From: Psococerastis gibbosa
Lineage: Eukaryota; Arthropoda; Insecta; Psocodea; Psocidae
DNA length: 64,000 nt
Assembly: GCA_963971405.1 (NCBI GenBank)
Contig: OZ020487.1
Span: 15,163,344 to 15,227,343 of the forward strand
Reading direction: 5' to 3'
In this document: piece by piece, positions 44,004 to 54,890 of the stretch
Position numbering within the stretch: position 1 is the first letter of the stretch
Layout: each line of letters opens with the position of its first letter
Program-made: the position numbers and the translations under genes
The notes under the pieces: model-generated
Seen by the model: the letters and a program-made list of their open reading frames with translations, nothing else
Told to the model about the DNA's origin: nothing
The model's database searches: none

Positions 44004-46879
44004 ACTTGCTTACCTCTGCTTAACGCTGCAGTGGTTCACAATTTCAATTGCACAATCAAAAGGTAGGAATCCACAAGGTTTTTTCTCGCTGGGGAACACG
44101 TGAATTTATACATTTTTTTCTCAAAATCAATCAATCCGTAAACAATAACACGCTATATGGGGACAGCTACAAACCAGCTGATTCCACAAATCATATTAAA
44201 CAGAACATACGTACAGCTTTAATTGCGGCAGTCGCAAAGGAATATTTCATAAAGGGCTGATTATTTAACGTATTACAATTTAATATATCAAATGTGCAAG
44301 TTCAAAGCGGCACACAGAGGCAGAGGATGCCGTACTAAATCAAAGTAAAATGGTTTTGAATGACAGCGTTGACATGGGACGAGAACCGATATGAAAAGCA
44401 GCCGACAATAAGGGATGCCCTGGGGGAGACGGGGGGGGGGGGGGGGACTGAGAAAAGGGGAGGGGGCTATAGGGAAATTCATCTTTCATTCGAAGACTTG
44501 TCACTGATGCGATGGCGCGAAACGTTGCTGCTATATTGAAACCTGTCATTTCAAGCTGGTTTGTTTTCGTTGAAAAATTATCAGTACCTACTGAAAATGT
44601 TAATTTTTTAATGGCATACGCCGTCTAAAAGTTGATGCGATTTTCACTTGGATATTATTATTTTTTTGGTAATTTAATAAAGATTGTAGTGTTCTCAATA
44701 TCATAGTACACTGTAGTTGAGACTGCTGTATTATTCTCTACCGGCAAGTTTCGAAACCAAGTTCTATGCAAATCTGAAAGAGAAAAAACGGTAATTGCTT
44801 TGAGACCATCTTTGGTCGTTAGCTGTGGGACAGACTGTCTTGGTGGGGATGGGGGTGACAAGGGGCTTAATTTGGTCTGAATAGGCTTTTTGGGTTGGGA
44901 GGGGGGGTTACAATTTGAAGGGTGCAACTGGTAATAGAGCTGTCTGACTGGGAGACTGGATATAGTATCTTAACAGTTAAATGCTTTCAACGTTAGAAGT
45001 CTGTTGTTATCGAATATCTTTGTAAAAAAGTCATCCATTGTAAAGCATCCAGGAATTGAAAAAATGAACCCTGTGTTTGAATGTAGAGTCTAAAAGCAAA
45101 ATCCTGCGTGTCTTAGGTTGTCACCATATGGCTTAAAATTGAAATCCATGTCGAGGTTCCCCCACTACCGGGTCTGCATCTCATCTGAATATCAGGTACC
45201 GCCTACCTGAGAACCTGCTCTATGCGGCTGGCTAGTCTACGGGTACCAACCGGTCGGACCTTCTGAATTCGCGGGTTAATTGTTCCGCTTTGTTTTGCTA
45301 TTGTTGTGAAATGTGTTTGTCTGTGACTGGTTTGTCATCGACTGTGTTTGTTAATCCGTGAACAGTAATCGGATTGTGCTGTTGTTTCGGAAATTGGTTA
45401 AAACCGTGTTTTTCGCGGTTCATGTTAATTCTTACTTGTAACGTAGCTTATGTTGGTAACAGTTTTATAAATTACTAAGGGTGTTGTTTTACAAATTCTT
45501 TGTGCTTTTTTACGGGATAAGAGAAGGGGTTTTTTGACCAATTCCTCAGTGGTAGATGTACGATCGATTATTCTTCGACAAAAATGAGTAAAAACAGATG
45601 GTGGTTGGGGGGGGGGGGGTGACCGCAGTTGTAAATAATCTACTTTGGGGGTTTGTTTACTTGTTTTAAATTTTCTTTCTCTATCTCTCTTTGGCCTAAT
45701 ATAGCAGCTTACTTCCAATGATTAATGCTACAATTTCCCTTCAAAGAGTGCACATTTTCTTTTTAGCTATCTTTCCCAGTGAAAAAATAAGGACAGGGTG
45801 GTTAATTCCCCTTAATTTTGCATATCCGCCTTTGCATCGTAAAATCCTTATAATCTCCTTATTCTTGATAAAAACATTTCTCAAATATTACACCCTCGAT
45901 ACAAGAAATCTCATTTCTTCCCCTTCTCCCCCGCCTCCCACCAACCACTACCTTGCGGTTCGCTAATTACGAAAATCTCCTTTAATCCAAACAGCTCTAT
46001 TCCGAAAGAAATCGCCCCTAGTTTTGTAATTAACTTAAATTGTTTTTATTCATAACATTCCCCCCCCCCCCATTTTCCATTACATTCTCCCCTGCCCCCG
46101 TATTAAATTCTCAAACGACTGCCGACACCAAACGAGTCAAAGCATGATTACTAAACGAACCATTCGTTTTTTTTTACAGAAAATAAAAAATTGTGTAAGA
46201 GGTAATTTTATTTTTTTGAAAATTTAAAATGCTGCACGTTTAAATCCATTTTCAACGTATTTGAGCTTTCTAGCTTTTTGACTTATGACAAAGGGCAATT
46301 ATTCTGATTTTGCAGGGAGGGATTTTGCTGGGACAAAGAAGATCGACGTGGTTGGTGGGGGTCTGATAAGAATGACCCTTTGCTGTGCTTCTCCCCCCTC
46401 CTCCCCCAAGAAACGTAATTGAAAAGCTAGGCTAATCCCTTCCCCCTTTTCTGCCGAGCAGCTTCCGTGGCTCAGAACTGGCTGTCCTTTAAATATGATG
46501 AAAGGTTATGCAGTAGGGGAGCTGGCTTGAAAAGGTTTAAGGAGGCTTTTTTTCGAGAAAGTCAGCTTAGAAGTGGTTCATTGATTTGGAGAGTTATGGA
46601 AATGTACCTGCATTTCTCTTCATCCATTTTTTAGTATTTCGTTTTCAGTAGAAAAGAGAAGGAATAATATTTAAGTGAATTCACTTTGATTGCATTTTCT
46701 GGGCGCTTTAATTATAATTTTATTATTAATATTATTTTTTAATAACAATATTCCCTTCTTTATTAACTCTCATAAAAAAGACAGTACAACTTGTTAGGGC
46801 CCCACTTCCAGTTTTTTAATAAAACTATTTTTTTCTTATTTTTATTTTATTTTTATATTTCGCTGGAAGTCAGGAATAG
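44004..46879. other. Unannotated DNA with three long G/C runs
   Basis: It holds G16 at 44431-44446, G13 at 45607-45619 and C12 at 46060-46071. No gene, RNA or repeat match seen. Confidence 0.5.
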
Positions 46880-46975
46880 TCCAGTTAGTAAAGAACTAGA
46901 CTATGAAGCGGAGGGTCGAGGTTTGAAACTTGACAAAAAAGGAAAACTTTTCCTCCCGGCCTGGGTCCACACAAC
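46880..46975 (+). mobile_element. tRNA-like SINE head
   Basis: 'gtccagttagtaaagaacta' resembles a tRNA D-arm and A box, and 'gagggtcgaggtttgaaact' an anticodon-stem to B-box run. The order and spacing fit a tRNA, but substitutions rule out a working one. Confidence 0.4.
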
Positions 46976-47357
46976 CTGTAATGGGTACCTTACTTTCATA
47001 GGTAAAGGAAAAAAGTGTGTAAGCAACCGGTGTTAGTAATAACCATAACATTGAAATGTTGAGTATCATTTTATTTACTAAAATTTTATTTTATACGCCT
47101 ATAAGCCTTTTTCTCTCCAGTGTGTTGTATATACAATTTGTTGATGTCTTGTTTATGTACAGCTTTGTTTATTTGGTTCATTCGCGAAATAAGCGGCTGT
47201 TTTGTAGATAAAAACAGGAAATCGTCTACAACAACCAATTGAATGAGTTAGAATCCAATGTGTTCAAGTGTTGTCAGTCTCATTTCGAGAAAAACTCAGT
47301 GGAAGTTTGATGGTCTGTATTCTTTTATATTAGGCGAGCTTTAGCCCCGAAGGGCTA
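46976..47357. other. Unannotated AT-rich DNA
   Basis: No gene or repeat match seen. Confidence 0.5.
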
Positions 47358-47545
47358 CTCTCAGGCGTGGATCTTTAGAATGAGACCAAGGAGGGGGCTA
47401 AGATTAATTTTTTTTTTTTTTTTTTTTTTTTTAAACGGCTGAAATATTGGGGTGTTACGCATTTTCAGAGCAATAAGGGTTCCATATTATAGATAACTAA
47501 TACAATTAGGCACAAGGGTCCCCCGTAGATCCGCGCCTGGCTACT
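47358..47545. mobile_element. Possible small element with inverted ends and poly(T)
   Basis: 'caggcgtggatctttagaat' on the left pairs loosely with 'gtagatccgcgcctggc' on the right. A T24-type run lies inside, at about 47409-47432. Similar 'ggcgtggatct' ends occur in many insect repeats. Confidence 0.35.
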
Positions 47546-47576
47546 CTACTTTGACGGTGGACAAAATTTTCACCAC

Positions 47577-47612
47577 CTTACAGCTACCTTACAGCTACCT
47601 TACAGCTACAGC
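47577..47612 (+). repeat. Short tandem repeat, 11-bp unit
   Basis: 'ttacagctacc' is repeated about three times in tandem. Confidence 0.8.
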
Positions 47613-48004
47613 TACAACCCCGCTAAATTCTCTTCTCGCTAGAAAAAACCACTTCGTTCACATTTAACCAAGTGAGCAAAATCACCCTAGTTTATGGGAA
47701 CTTATCGCATCATATTTTCATTATACAATTATTTCCAACGCGTGATAAAAGTAATACTATCACCTGATTCAATAAACCGAGAACTTGGTTAATTACGGCA
47801 TAACTGGACGAATTTCGCCAATTTTCCGAGTGAGGGAGCCTAGTAACGAGAGTGAAGAGTGCAAGTGAAAACCTGCGGACGACAAAACCTGAGAAATAAT
47901 GCTCATCACCCAATATACGTCTGTTATCCTGCAGAGCAGCAAAAGGACTGCCCTAGTCGCCCCTACGTGCTATCATTACAGGTAATTTTGGATGCCCTGG
48001 GAGT
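47613..48004. other. Unannotated DNA
   Basis: No gene or repeat match seen. Confidence 0.5.
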
Positions 48005-48380
48005 TAAGAGTGTAGGAAATTGGCAGCTCGATTTTAATACTTTCTATTTAATTGACTAAGCATGTTATTAAAGATTTGGCTCATTAAAGTTGTAGAAGAC
48101 TACTTCATGCACCATATAATAAGATATTTTTAATTTTCGAAATAGTACTTTTTTTATAAACATGATAATATTTTATAAACAATAACTTTTCACGTATTGT
48201 ATAATCGATTTTATAAAAAAACTACAAACTAAAAATACCCAATTGTATAATATGATGCATGAAGGAGTCTTCTACAACTTAAATGAGCCAAATTTTTAAT
48301 AACTTGCTTAGTTAATTAAATAAAAAATAAAAAGTATTAAATTTCGGGCTGCCAATTTCCTACGGGCTGTACACTCTTAA
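48005..48380. mobile_element. Family E palindromic MITE, copy 1
   Basis: The arms pair over most of their length: 'taggaaattggcagc', 'ttattaaagatttggctcat', 'gtagaagactacttcatgca'. The right end keeps the full terminus 'gggctgtacactctta' and the left end lacks about 8 bp of it. No coding capacity. Confidence 0.8.
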
Positions 48381-48837
48381 GGCTTTTGTGTGAAAATAGC
48401 CCCTAATTAAAGCACAAAGCAGCTGTTGGTTACAGTTTTGGAGCTCCTAATTTTCTAGGGCCTAACAACAGAAGAGTTATCATATTGAAATATTTTTATT
48501 ACAACGTTCCGGAACCCCTGTGAGAAGCTTTTTCTGTCAAAAATAAAATTATATTTATGCAGCCATAGCATCCGGGATAATCATAAATTATAAAATGTGT
48601 TGGTGTAAATGTTCTGTGCATGTGCAGAAAAATTGTTAAATACACGTTGCTGTAGACCTTTTGTATTCCGCTCGAAATGGTGTATTTTGTTATGAGATTC
48701 CACTGAAGTTATGTAAATTGATAAATTTTAACAGAATATACGATTTATTTATATAGTGCTAACACACAAGCCAGTTGAAAAACTTAAATAATTCCCTGGG
48801 TAAGGTACAACGTCAAAGGCCCTTTTTTAAACTTCTT
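48381..48837. other. Unannotated DNA
   Basis: No gene or repeat match seen. Confidence 0.5.
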
Positions 48838-48950
48838 TAATTCCCGGGCCTTCCTAGTTGAGTGTAAGTGTAGTTCGGCTAGATTGGCTTAGTAATACAA
48901 TAGAACAAAGGTCATTATTTATTTATTTATTTATTTATTCATCTTTATTT
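48838..48950 (+). mobile_element. SINE1 fragment, 5'-truncated
   Basis: It starts at 'cccgggccttcctagttgag', reaches 'ctagattggcttagtaatac', 'aatagaacaaagg', and ends in a (TTTA)n tail. Confidence 0.65.
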
Positions 48951-50084
48951 TACTGTCTGCGGAAGCATGTGCGTGCCTCTGCCACATTCGTGGGACAAAG
49001 CCCCGCATTCACTAACTTTATGAAAAAGGCCTTGAATAGAGGCAGTGCTGATATTTTGGTTTATCGTTTTGGCTCTTTGAATGTGCAAAGATCCTAGCTA
49101 GTGCTGGTAGAGTAAGATTAGGCTTAAGAGGTTTAGAACCTCAATGAAGTGAGTTCAACTGAAAATTGCAGGGCTTTACCCCCATCTACCCTTCGGTACT
49201 CATTTTTCGTTGTTTTTATTTTATATATCTTTTTAGTTGCAAAAATTTCTGTAAAAGCGACGTTGTATTCGAGTAAACGGAGCGTTTCATTTTTGTCATT
49301 TCTTTGAAGCCCTAGTTAGACAAAATTGCAACTCATTACGTTTAATAATGCTAAACCAGGCTACCCGTTACCATTATGGCCTTATCATTAATCCACGCTG
49401 CTCCTATGCACATAATGAAAGCAAGGTCATATTGGACAGTACTTATAGGTATAATTATTGTAATTTAAACTCATGCACTGTTGCTCATATGCATAATGAA
49501 AATTAATTGCTTCTTCTGGACATAAACGCTACTAAATGCTTTGGGCCCTCGGGATGAAGATGAAATGTTATCATACAGTTCTTTTAAATAGTAGATTTGA
49601 CCTCTAAAGCCGGGCCCCTCCATCGCTTGAAAAGTCTTATGTACCTTAACCATCCGCCTGAGTGATCCGCGCTGCGGTTCTTCTTCTGGAGCCTTGGTCC
49701 CGTGGCTTCTTCGACAAGCCTCCTCTGTCTTTCCCGCCCGTCCCTGTGGTGTACTAATGGATATGCTCTTTCCAAACCAGCGTTATTTGGGGGACATTGG
49801 CCGCCCCTTGATCAACCCAAAATCGGTTGGTTTATATTTTTTATTTAATTTAATTCGTTAGTGATTATATATAGATAGTCTTAAAAGTACAATAGCTGAG
49901 CTTTTGAGTAATGCCTTATATGGTCTCAGAGGTGAAGACGCGAAAACTTCTAATTTGTACCTCCTTGTGGTGAAGATGGAAGCGCGTAATGGGGACTGAG
50001 CAGATAGGGGACCTAGTTTGAGCCAGGATAAGCGATAAGCAGGGCACTCTTTTGTCCTGGGGTTGGGAAAATGGCCCTGAAGGT
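48951..50084. other. Unannotated DNA
   Basis: No gene or repeat match seen. Confidence 0.5.
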
Positions 50085-50202
50085 GGAGGAACGGCATAAG
50101 GATGCAGAAGGCAACGGAAAACCACTGCATTACAATTCCCGAGTGGTCTAGTCATGTTGATTTCCAATCCTCGATTGAAGAGGCATTTAAAGAAAAAGAA
50201 GT
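50085..50202 (+). pseudogene. LINE 3' terminal remnant
   Basis: 'ggcaacggaaaaccactgca' leads to codons reading 'MLISNPRLKRHLKKKK'. This is the basic C-terminal end seen in RTE-like LINE proteins, and it is comparable to 1960-2010. Nothing upstream is recognisable. Confidence 0.4.
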
Positions 50203-50934
50203 TACATATACATATAGGTATATACTATGTATGCATATACTCGTATGCATACACATGTATCATAAGCAGTGGAGGACTATTTAATACACAGTACTACAAT
50301 GCAAGGAATTTTTTTAGTTATGATTTTTCCGTAAAACTGTTAATGGACAGAAATTCGCCGAATTATCAAATTCATGGAAAAATTATAACACGAAACATTG
50401 AAAATTCTTATAATTAAATTAATCCATGAAATAATCCTCTGCTAATAGATTAGACCAAATTTTTGTAATTAAGTTAAATTAAATAAAAAATATAAATTAA
50501 TACATTTTGTGGTAATTCAGGGGTTAGCAATGTCAATGGTCTGCTTTCCTCTTTATTTTATCTTCTTTTAGTTCAAAAAATTGCTGAACGTACTGTAGTT
50601 GATAATATCTGATAATATTGATCCGGTTAAATAGTGGATTGGTTGAAATGTTCGTTGTTTCCAACTGGTGAGCTTGTTACTGCTTTTAGTAGCTAAATCC
50701 GATCGACGATGGATTAAAGGTGGCTTAAACGCAATGGAATAAACTCTTGTTAATCTGTTTAGAATTGAGTTGACACTTTCTAGGCTGCATTATAAATGAA
50801 TAAAGCCTGCTTTAGTTCACGTAATTTATTTTAAAGTTTTTTTCATTGAACATTATATTGTACCTTCATTCGTTATTTATACTGAGTACGTCCCATAGGA
50901 ATTATACGTACCCCAAAAGCCGTTTTTTTTACAG
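50203..50934. other. Unannotated AT-rich DNA
   Basis: No gene or repeat match seen. Confidence 0.5.
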
Positions 50935-51276
50935 ACTTCTTATTTTTTATTTAGCTAACAAAGCAAGATATTAAAGATTTGACTCATTTAAGTTGTAGAA
51001 GACTACTTCATGCATCATATAATTTATAATTAATTTATATTAATATTTTTACTTTCTTTGTACCGTAGCTTTTTCATAAAAGTTATTGAGAGCTAAGATT
51101 TCACGTATAGTAGATACCATAAAATAACAACAAAACCAAAAATTAATAATACCCTATCATATGATGCATAAAAGTAGTCTTCTACAACTACAACCAATAT
51201 TTTAATTACTTGCTTAGTTAATTAAATAAAAAATAAGAAGTATTAAATTTCGGGCTTCCAATTTCCTGGACTCTTA
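50935..51276. mobile_element. Family E palindromic MITE, copy 2
   Basis: Same arms as 48005-48380, more diverged. The right end is near complete ('ttcgggcttccaatttcctg') while the left end lacks about 45 bp. The centre differs in length from the other two copies. Confidence 0.75.
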
Positions 51277-51430
51277 TGACATGATATGTTGCCAAAATTT
51301 GATAACGGCTGGGAATGATTTTTACTGAAATAAATGAAATTGTTTTGTGTGTAGAGATGAGAGCTGAGAGCCATGAGTGATCAATTTCGCTACTTGGAAT
51401 GCTATAAATTTCCAGAAAGGAGTTGCGTGA

Positions 51431-51688
51431 CGAATCAGTAGAATCCGGGAGAATAGGCCGTGGTCGTTCCGAAAGAGTACTTCCAAGTGTTTCGTCATCT
51501 GCGGTCGACATCTTCTGTGGAACTGCGTAGCAACTGTTTGCTTTGCAGTTGCTGCTGAGCTTCCGAGATACAATCTTCGAAGTCTACGCAGTTCCACTGA
51601 AGATGTCGACCGCAGATGTTGACGAAGCGTTTGGAAGTACGCTTTCAGAATGACCACAACCTATCATCCCGAGTTCTACTGATTCATC
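51431..51688. mobile_element. Family D palindromic element, best copy
   Basis: Arms of about 100 bp start 'gaatcagtagaatccggg' (left) and, read in reverse, 'gaatcagtagaactcggg' (right). They pair through 'gtacttccaa', 'ctgcggtcgacatcttc' and 'gtggaactgcgtag', leaving a ~45-bp centre. Overlapping frames on both strands are by-products of the palindrome. Confidence 0.75.
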
Positions 51689-52441
51689 AATTGTCCTAAG
51701 CTTCAGAAACATAAAAAAATGCATCCATGTTCAACCCTATTATCTTCAAATGACAAAAACCTGGTTTATAAACGTCAACGAGCTACAGTATCCACAACAC
51801 AGCCTTTCCGTAAGCGAAGCTATGAAAACAGTTGCCAGGCAACATTTCTTTTATGATCGCCTCGGTCAGGTAGTCTGGCGGCCTGACTTGTGGAAGTTTC
51901 CCGACCTGGCTTCTTATATCTGTATATTTGTTTGTTGGCTTTGTAACTAACGAAAATATAAATAAGAAGGGAACAGTCGAAAGGTCACATTTTACCCCTG
52001 CCGGCCCTCAATTGTAACACCTCCCTTCACTCCTAATAAAACCTTTTATCGGCTACAAATCAATAAGACCGGAAGGAAAAACATCTTGTGAGTCCTTATT
52101 TTTGGAGAGGGAGCCTTCCCCCATGCAGCAGCACGATCCTGGGAATGTACATTTTGAACCCCAACGCCCGCGGGAGGGGGTGCTGACTATCAAATCCCGA
52201 AAAGGAGGCTTTTTAATTGAAATGGTCATGATAGATGGCCGTTTTTGCCGTTTCGATCTGTCGCTCTCATCTGGAGTGTTGTTGGAAGGCATGGAGCATG
52301 GAGGGGAGGGGGCAGCAGCAATTTTCGAAAACACTTCTTTTATATTTCTCGATTAGGCACCGTTTTTGCTCTGATGTGTATTTCAATTTCTCTGTCTCTT
52401 AATGGCTACATCATTTCTGTGGGTGACTGCTTGTTATGAAC
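51689..52441. other. Unannotated DNA
   Basis: Open frames of 84 and 93 codons overlap on opposite strands near 52053-52356. Neither has a recognisable domain. Confidence 0.45.
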
Positions 52442-52552
52442 TGACTGTAACAGTAAAAACATAAAAGTCTCCTTAGTAACTTTGTAAAACTTGCTGTCAC
52501 TCATTGTATAAAAATAACTTGGTATAGTTTTACAATGAGTGACTGTAACAGT
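52442..52552 (-). mobile_element. Family F 3'-end fragment flanked by 13-bp direct repeat
   Basis: TGACTGTAACAGT occurs at 52442-52454 and 52540-52552. Between them is only the constant end of family F ('agtctccttagtaactttgt', 'aaaacttgctgtcactcatt') and about 20 bp more. So this copy is severely 5'-truncated but still has its own target duplication. Confidence 0.75.
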
Positions 52553-52815
52553 CACTTTATTCAGAATCCTGTTTGAAGGTAGGCTTTAACGTTTCAGATA
52601 GTACGAAGCATTTAGGTTCGAAGTAATACATTTCTATAAACTCATTATGCGCTTCCATTGACTTTGATCTTTTATCTGTTAAACTAATGCATAAATTCTG
52701 ATTTCTGATTAATCGTATTCTATTCTAGAGTAGTTACTTAGTAGATATAATGCGGTGAAATTATATGAAAATCGGACACCGTCATTATGCGGTTTTGGTG
52801 CAATTTTTGTTTTTT

Positions 52816-52885
52816 TATGGTCAGCATGAAAAGAAGACTTTATAGTCTTATTGTTCGCCTTTGTTTTCAATAAAGTCGTTTTTCA
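52816..52885 (+). mobile_element. Retroposon 3' end with hairpin, copy 2
   Basis: 'gactttatagtcttattgtt' and 'caataaagtcgtttttcaat' match 18650-18735. The tail is built of TTTCAA units. Confidence 0.55.
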
Positions 52886-53409
52886 ATTTCAATTTTATAT
52901 TTCAATTTCAATTCGAATCATGGAGTCATAAATGAGTTTAAAAAAAACCCTTTCGGCTCTGGGAGATTTCAATAAAGTACCGATCGATGTACCTATACAA
53001 GAGGGATCCAGTACTTCGAGATGACATCAGTGTTTTGTTCTTGTGGAACTTAAATAATAAACATGGCCCGTTGGCAAGGCAATCGACATACCCACTCGTT
53101 AAAGCGTGACTGTGACACCATCCTATGTAGGCGACAATACATTACGTGTCCTAGGTCTCGCATAGTCTGTAAGGGGACGTAGGAGGAAAGTGGCAGAAAC
53201 CTTCGCCACCCTGCCCTTCGCAATGGTCCCAAGCCCGAAAAGTTATGGGTGACCCAGAATTTGAGGTACGATGCAGTCATCTGATACGTACTATCTACTT
53301 TTTGTCTTCTAGTAAATATACGAGGAAGTTAGGAGCCCAAAGTCAACACTACTCCGTCATAGATAAGAGGAGTAAAATTGGCCCAGTTTACGTTTTTTGG
53401 TACTGTTTG
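52886..53409. other. Unannotated DNA
   Basis: No gene or repeat match seen. Confidence 0.5.
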
Positions 53410-53575
53410 TTTGCTTTAAGCAACCCTGTCAGCCTGGTGGAGGGAGTGAGTCTGTTTCTTAACTTAAGTCACCCTAAGGGCAGACCCCTTCATCTCGGGG
53501 AGAAGGGGAGTTGACTGACAGAATGGACCTCTTTATTATAGTGGATTCCGAACCACTTTGGGAACATTGTATACC
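53410..53575 (+). repeat. Repeat B, copy 3, left part
   Basis: It runs from 'aagcaaccctgtcagcctgg' to 'ccgaaccactttgggaacat'. The rest continues after the mariner element at 54871 as 'aactattaattcggagga', then diverges. Confidence 0.8.
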
Positions 53576-53577
53576 TA

Positions 53578-54868
53578 GTCTCGCCATATGTTCTGTTACA
53601 AACATTTTGCTAAATTAGTCCAAAATTAAGAGAGCAATAGATCGTAAATTTTTACTATTTAATAATCAATATTGCAGCACTTAAATACAAAAAAAAATAT
53701 TAGAAATGGCCGCCTCTAGCTTTCACACAGGTCCAAAGACTGGGACCATTCACCTATAGCGGCACGCAACGTTTCTTCGGATATTTCTGCTGCTGCTGCC
53801 ACAAGAGATTTTTTAGGGAATCCAAATTTCGATGGACCCTAGAACAGACCTTGGCCTCCATGACTGACTACAATTTATAGTCCAGGGGGTTGAGGTCTGG
53901 GCTAGCTGAAGGCCAATCTTGCGCCTTTATAAATGCTGGTATGTTCCGAGCTAGACACTCTTGAGAACTCTTTGCCTTGTGTACTGGTGCAGAATCTTGC
54001 TGGAAGACCCAAGGCTTGTCGTCAAATAAGGTAGCGCTAAGGGGTTTCATAACTGGCTCAAGTACAGTTTTTTTGTAAACGTTGACGCCTTTTTCACAGA
54101 AATGAAGCGCGGTCACGCCTTTGCAGGACACACCCCACCAGACCATCACTGACGCTGGATGGTGGTCTCGCATACTCATAGGAACAACATTTCTCGCATC
54201 TAGAGATGTTCTTGCGTACACCTTGTCATTATTTTCGTTGAAATATTCGTCCACAGTGAAAATTTTTTTTCATCTGTGAAGAGGATGTTTTCATAGCCAT
54301 TTTGAGCGTGTCATGAAAGTAATGCCTTAGCTCTTTGTAGCCGCATTGCCTTCAAGCGGGCCATAACCGCCCACTGACCGACGATAGGCCTTCATGCCTA
54401 AGTCATCCCTGATGATACGGCAAATGCTTCTTGCCTATATCTTCGTCTCCCGGCTCATCACATTCTGATTACCCCTGGGGGTTCCACCGTATACGCTCCC
54501 TGATCACTTTGATGGCTGCTGGAGTCCGTACTGTCCGGGGGCGTCCAGTTTTTCTCTTGTCTTGGATGCTTTGGGTTTCATTGTATCGTGTGATGGTACG
54601 ATACACAAACTTTCTTGAGGAGAGCCGAGGAGTGAGCATCTTGAAAATTTGGGTAGGAGTGTGGCAACATTTAAACAACGCAATTACTACCACCCGGTCC
54701 TCTTTGCTCCCTCGTAAGTCAGCCATTTAAAGTTGTATTTTGGTGAAATTTTATTATTTTGTGCATAAAATGATAAAATTTGGGAATCATTAATTTATTT
54801 AGAACAAAAGTGTCTACTTGATTAATTTATTAGTATTACAAACTTTGTAACAGAACATATGGCGAGAC
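53578..54868 (-). mobile_element. Mariner-type DNA transposon, 1291 bp, inactive
   Basis: The ends are perfect 25-bp inverted repeats beginning 'gtctcgccatatgttctgtt'. A TA dinucleotide flanks each side (53576-53577 and 54869-54870), the target duplication typical of the Tc1/mariner superfamily. The length fits a full element. The transposase reads on the minus strand and is broken. It lies within repeat B and so is younger than that copy. Confidence 0.92.
53740..54726 (-). pseudogene. Mariner transposase, frameshifted
   Basis: It starts with MADLRGSKEDRVVVIALFKC at 54726. A helix-turn-helix DNA-binding region follows, including 'VYRTITRYNETQSIQDKRKT' and 'GRPRTVRTP', to a stop at about 54469. 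After several frameshifts the catalytic domain is recognisable: 'FTDEK' (first Asp) with a one-base shift in the A-run near 54264-54271, then a frame from 54254 with 'HHPASVMVWWGVSCKG', 'QQDSAPVHKA' (second Asp) and 'DWPSASPDLNPLDYKL'. Counting 37 residues from the second Asp to the Asp of NPLD gives a DD37D-type spacing. A stop replaces the residue after DYKL, where Trp is usual. It cannot make active protein. Confidence 0.88.
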
Positions 54869-54890
54869 TAAACTATTAATTCGGAGGACT

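Noticed and set aside
46315..46420. Open frame after 'ctgattttgcag'
   Set aside because: There is no donor site and the peptide becomes a low-complexity proline/serine stretch from a C-rich tract.
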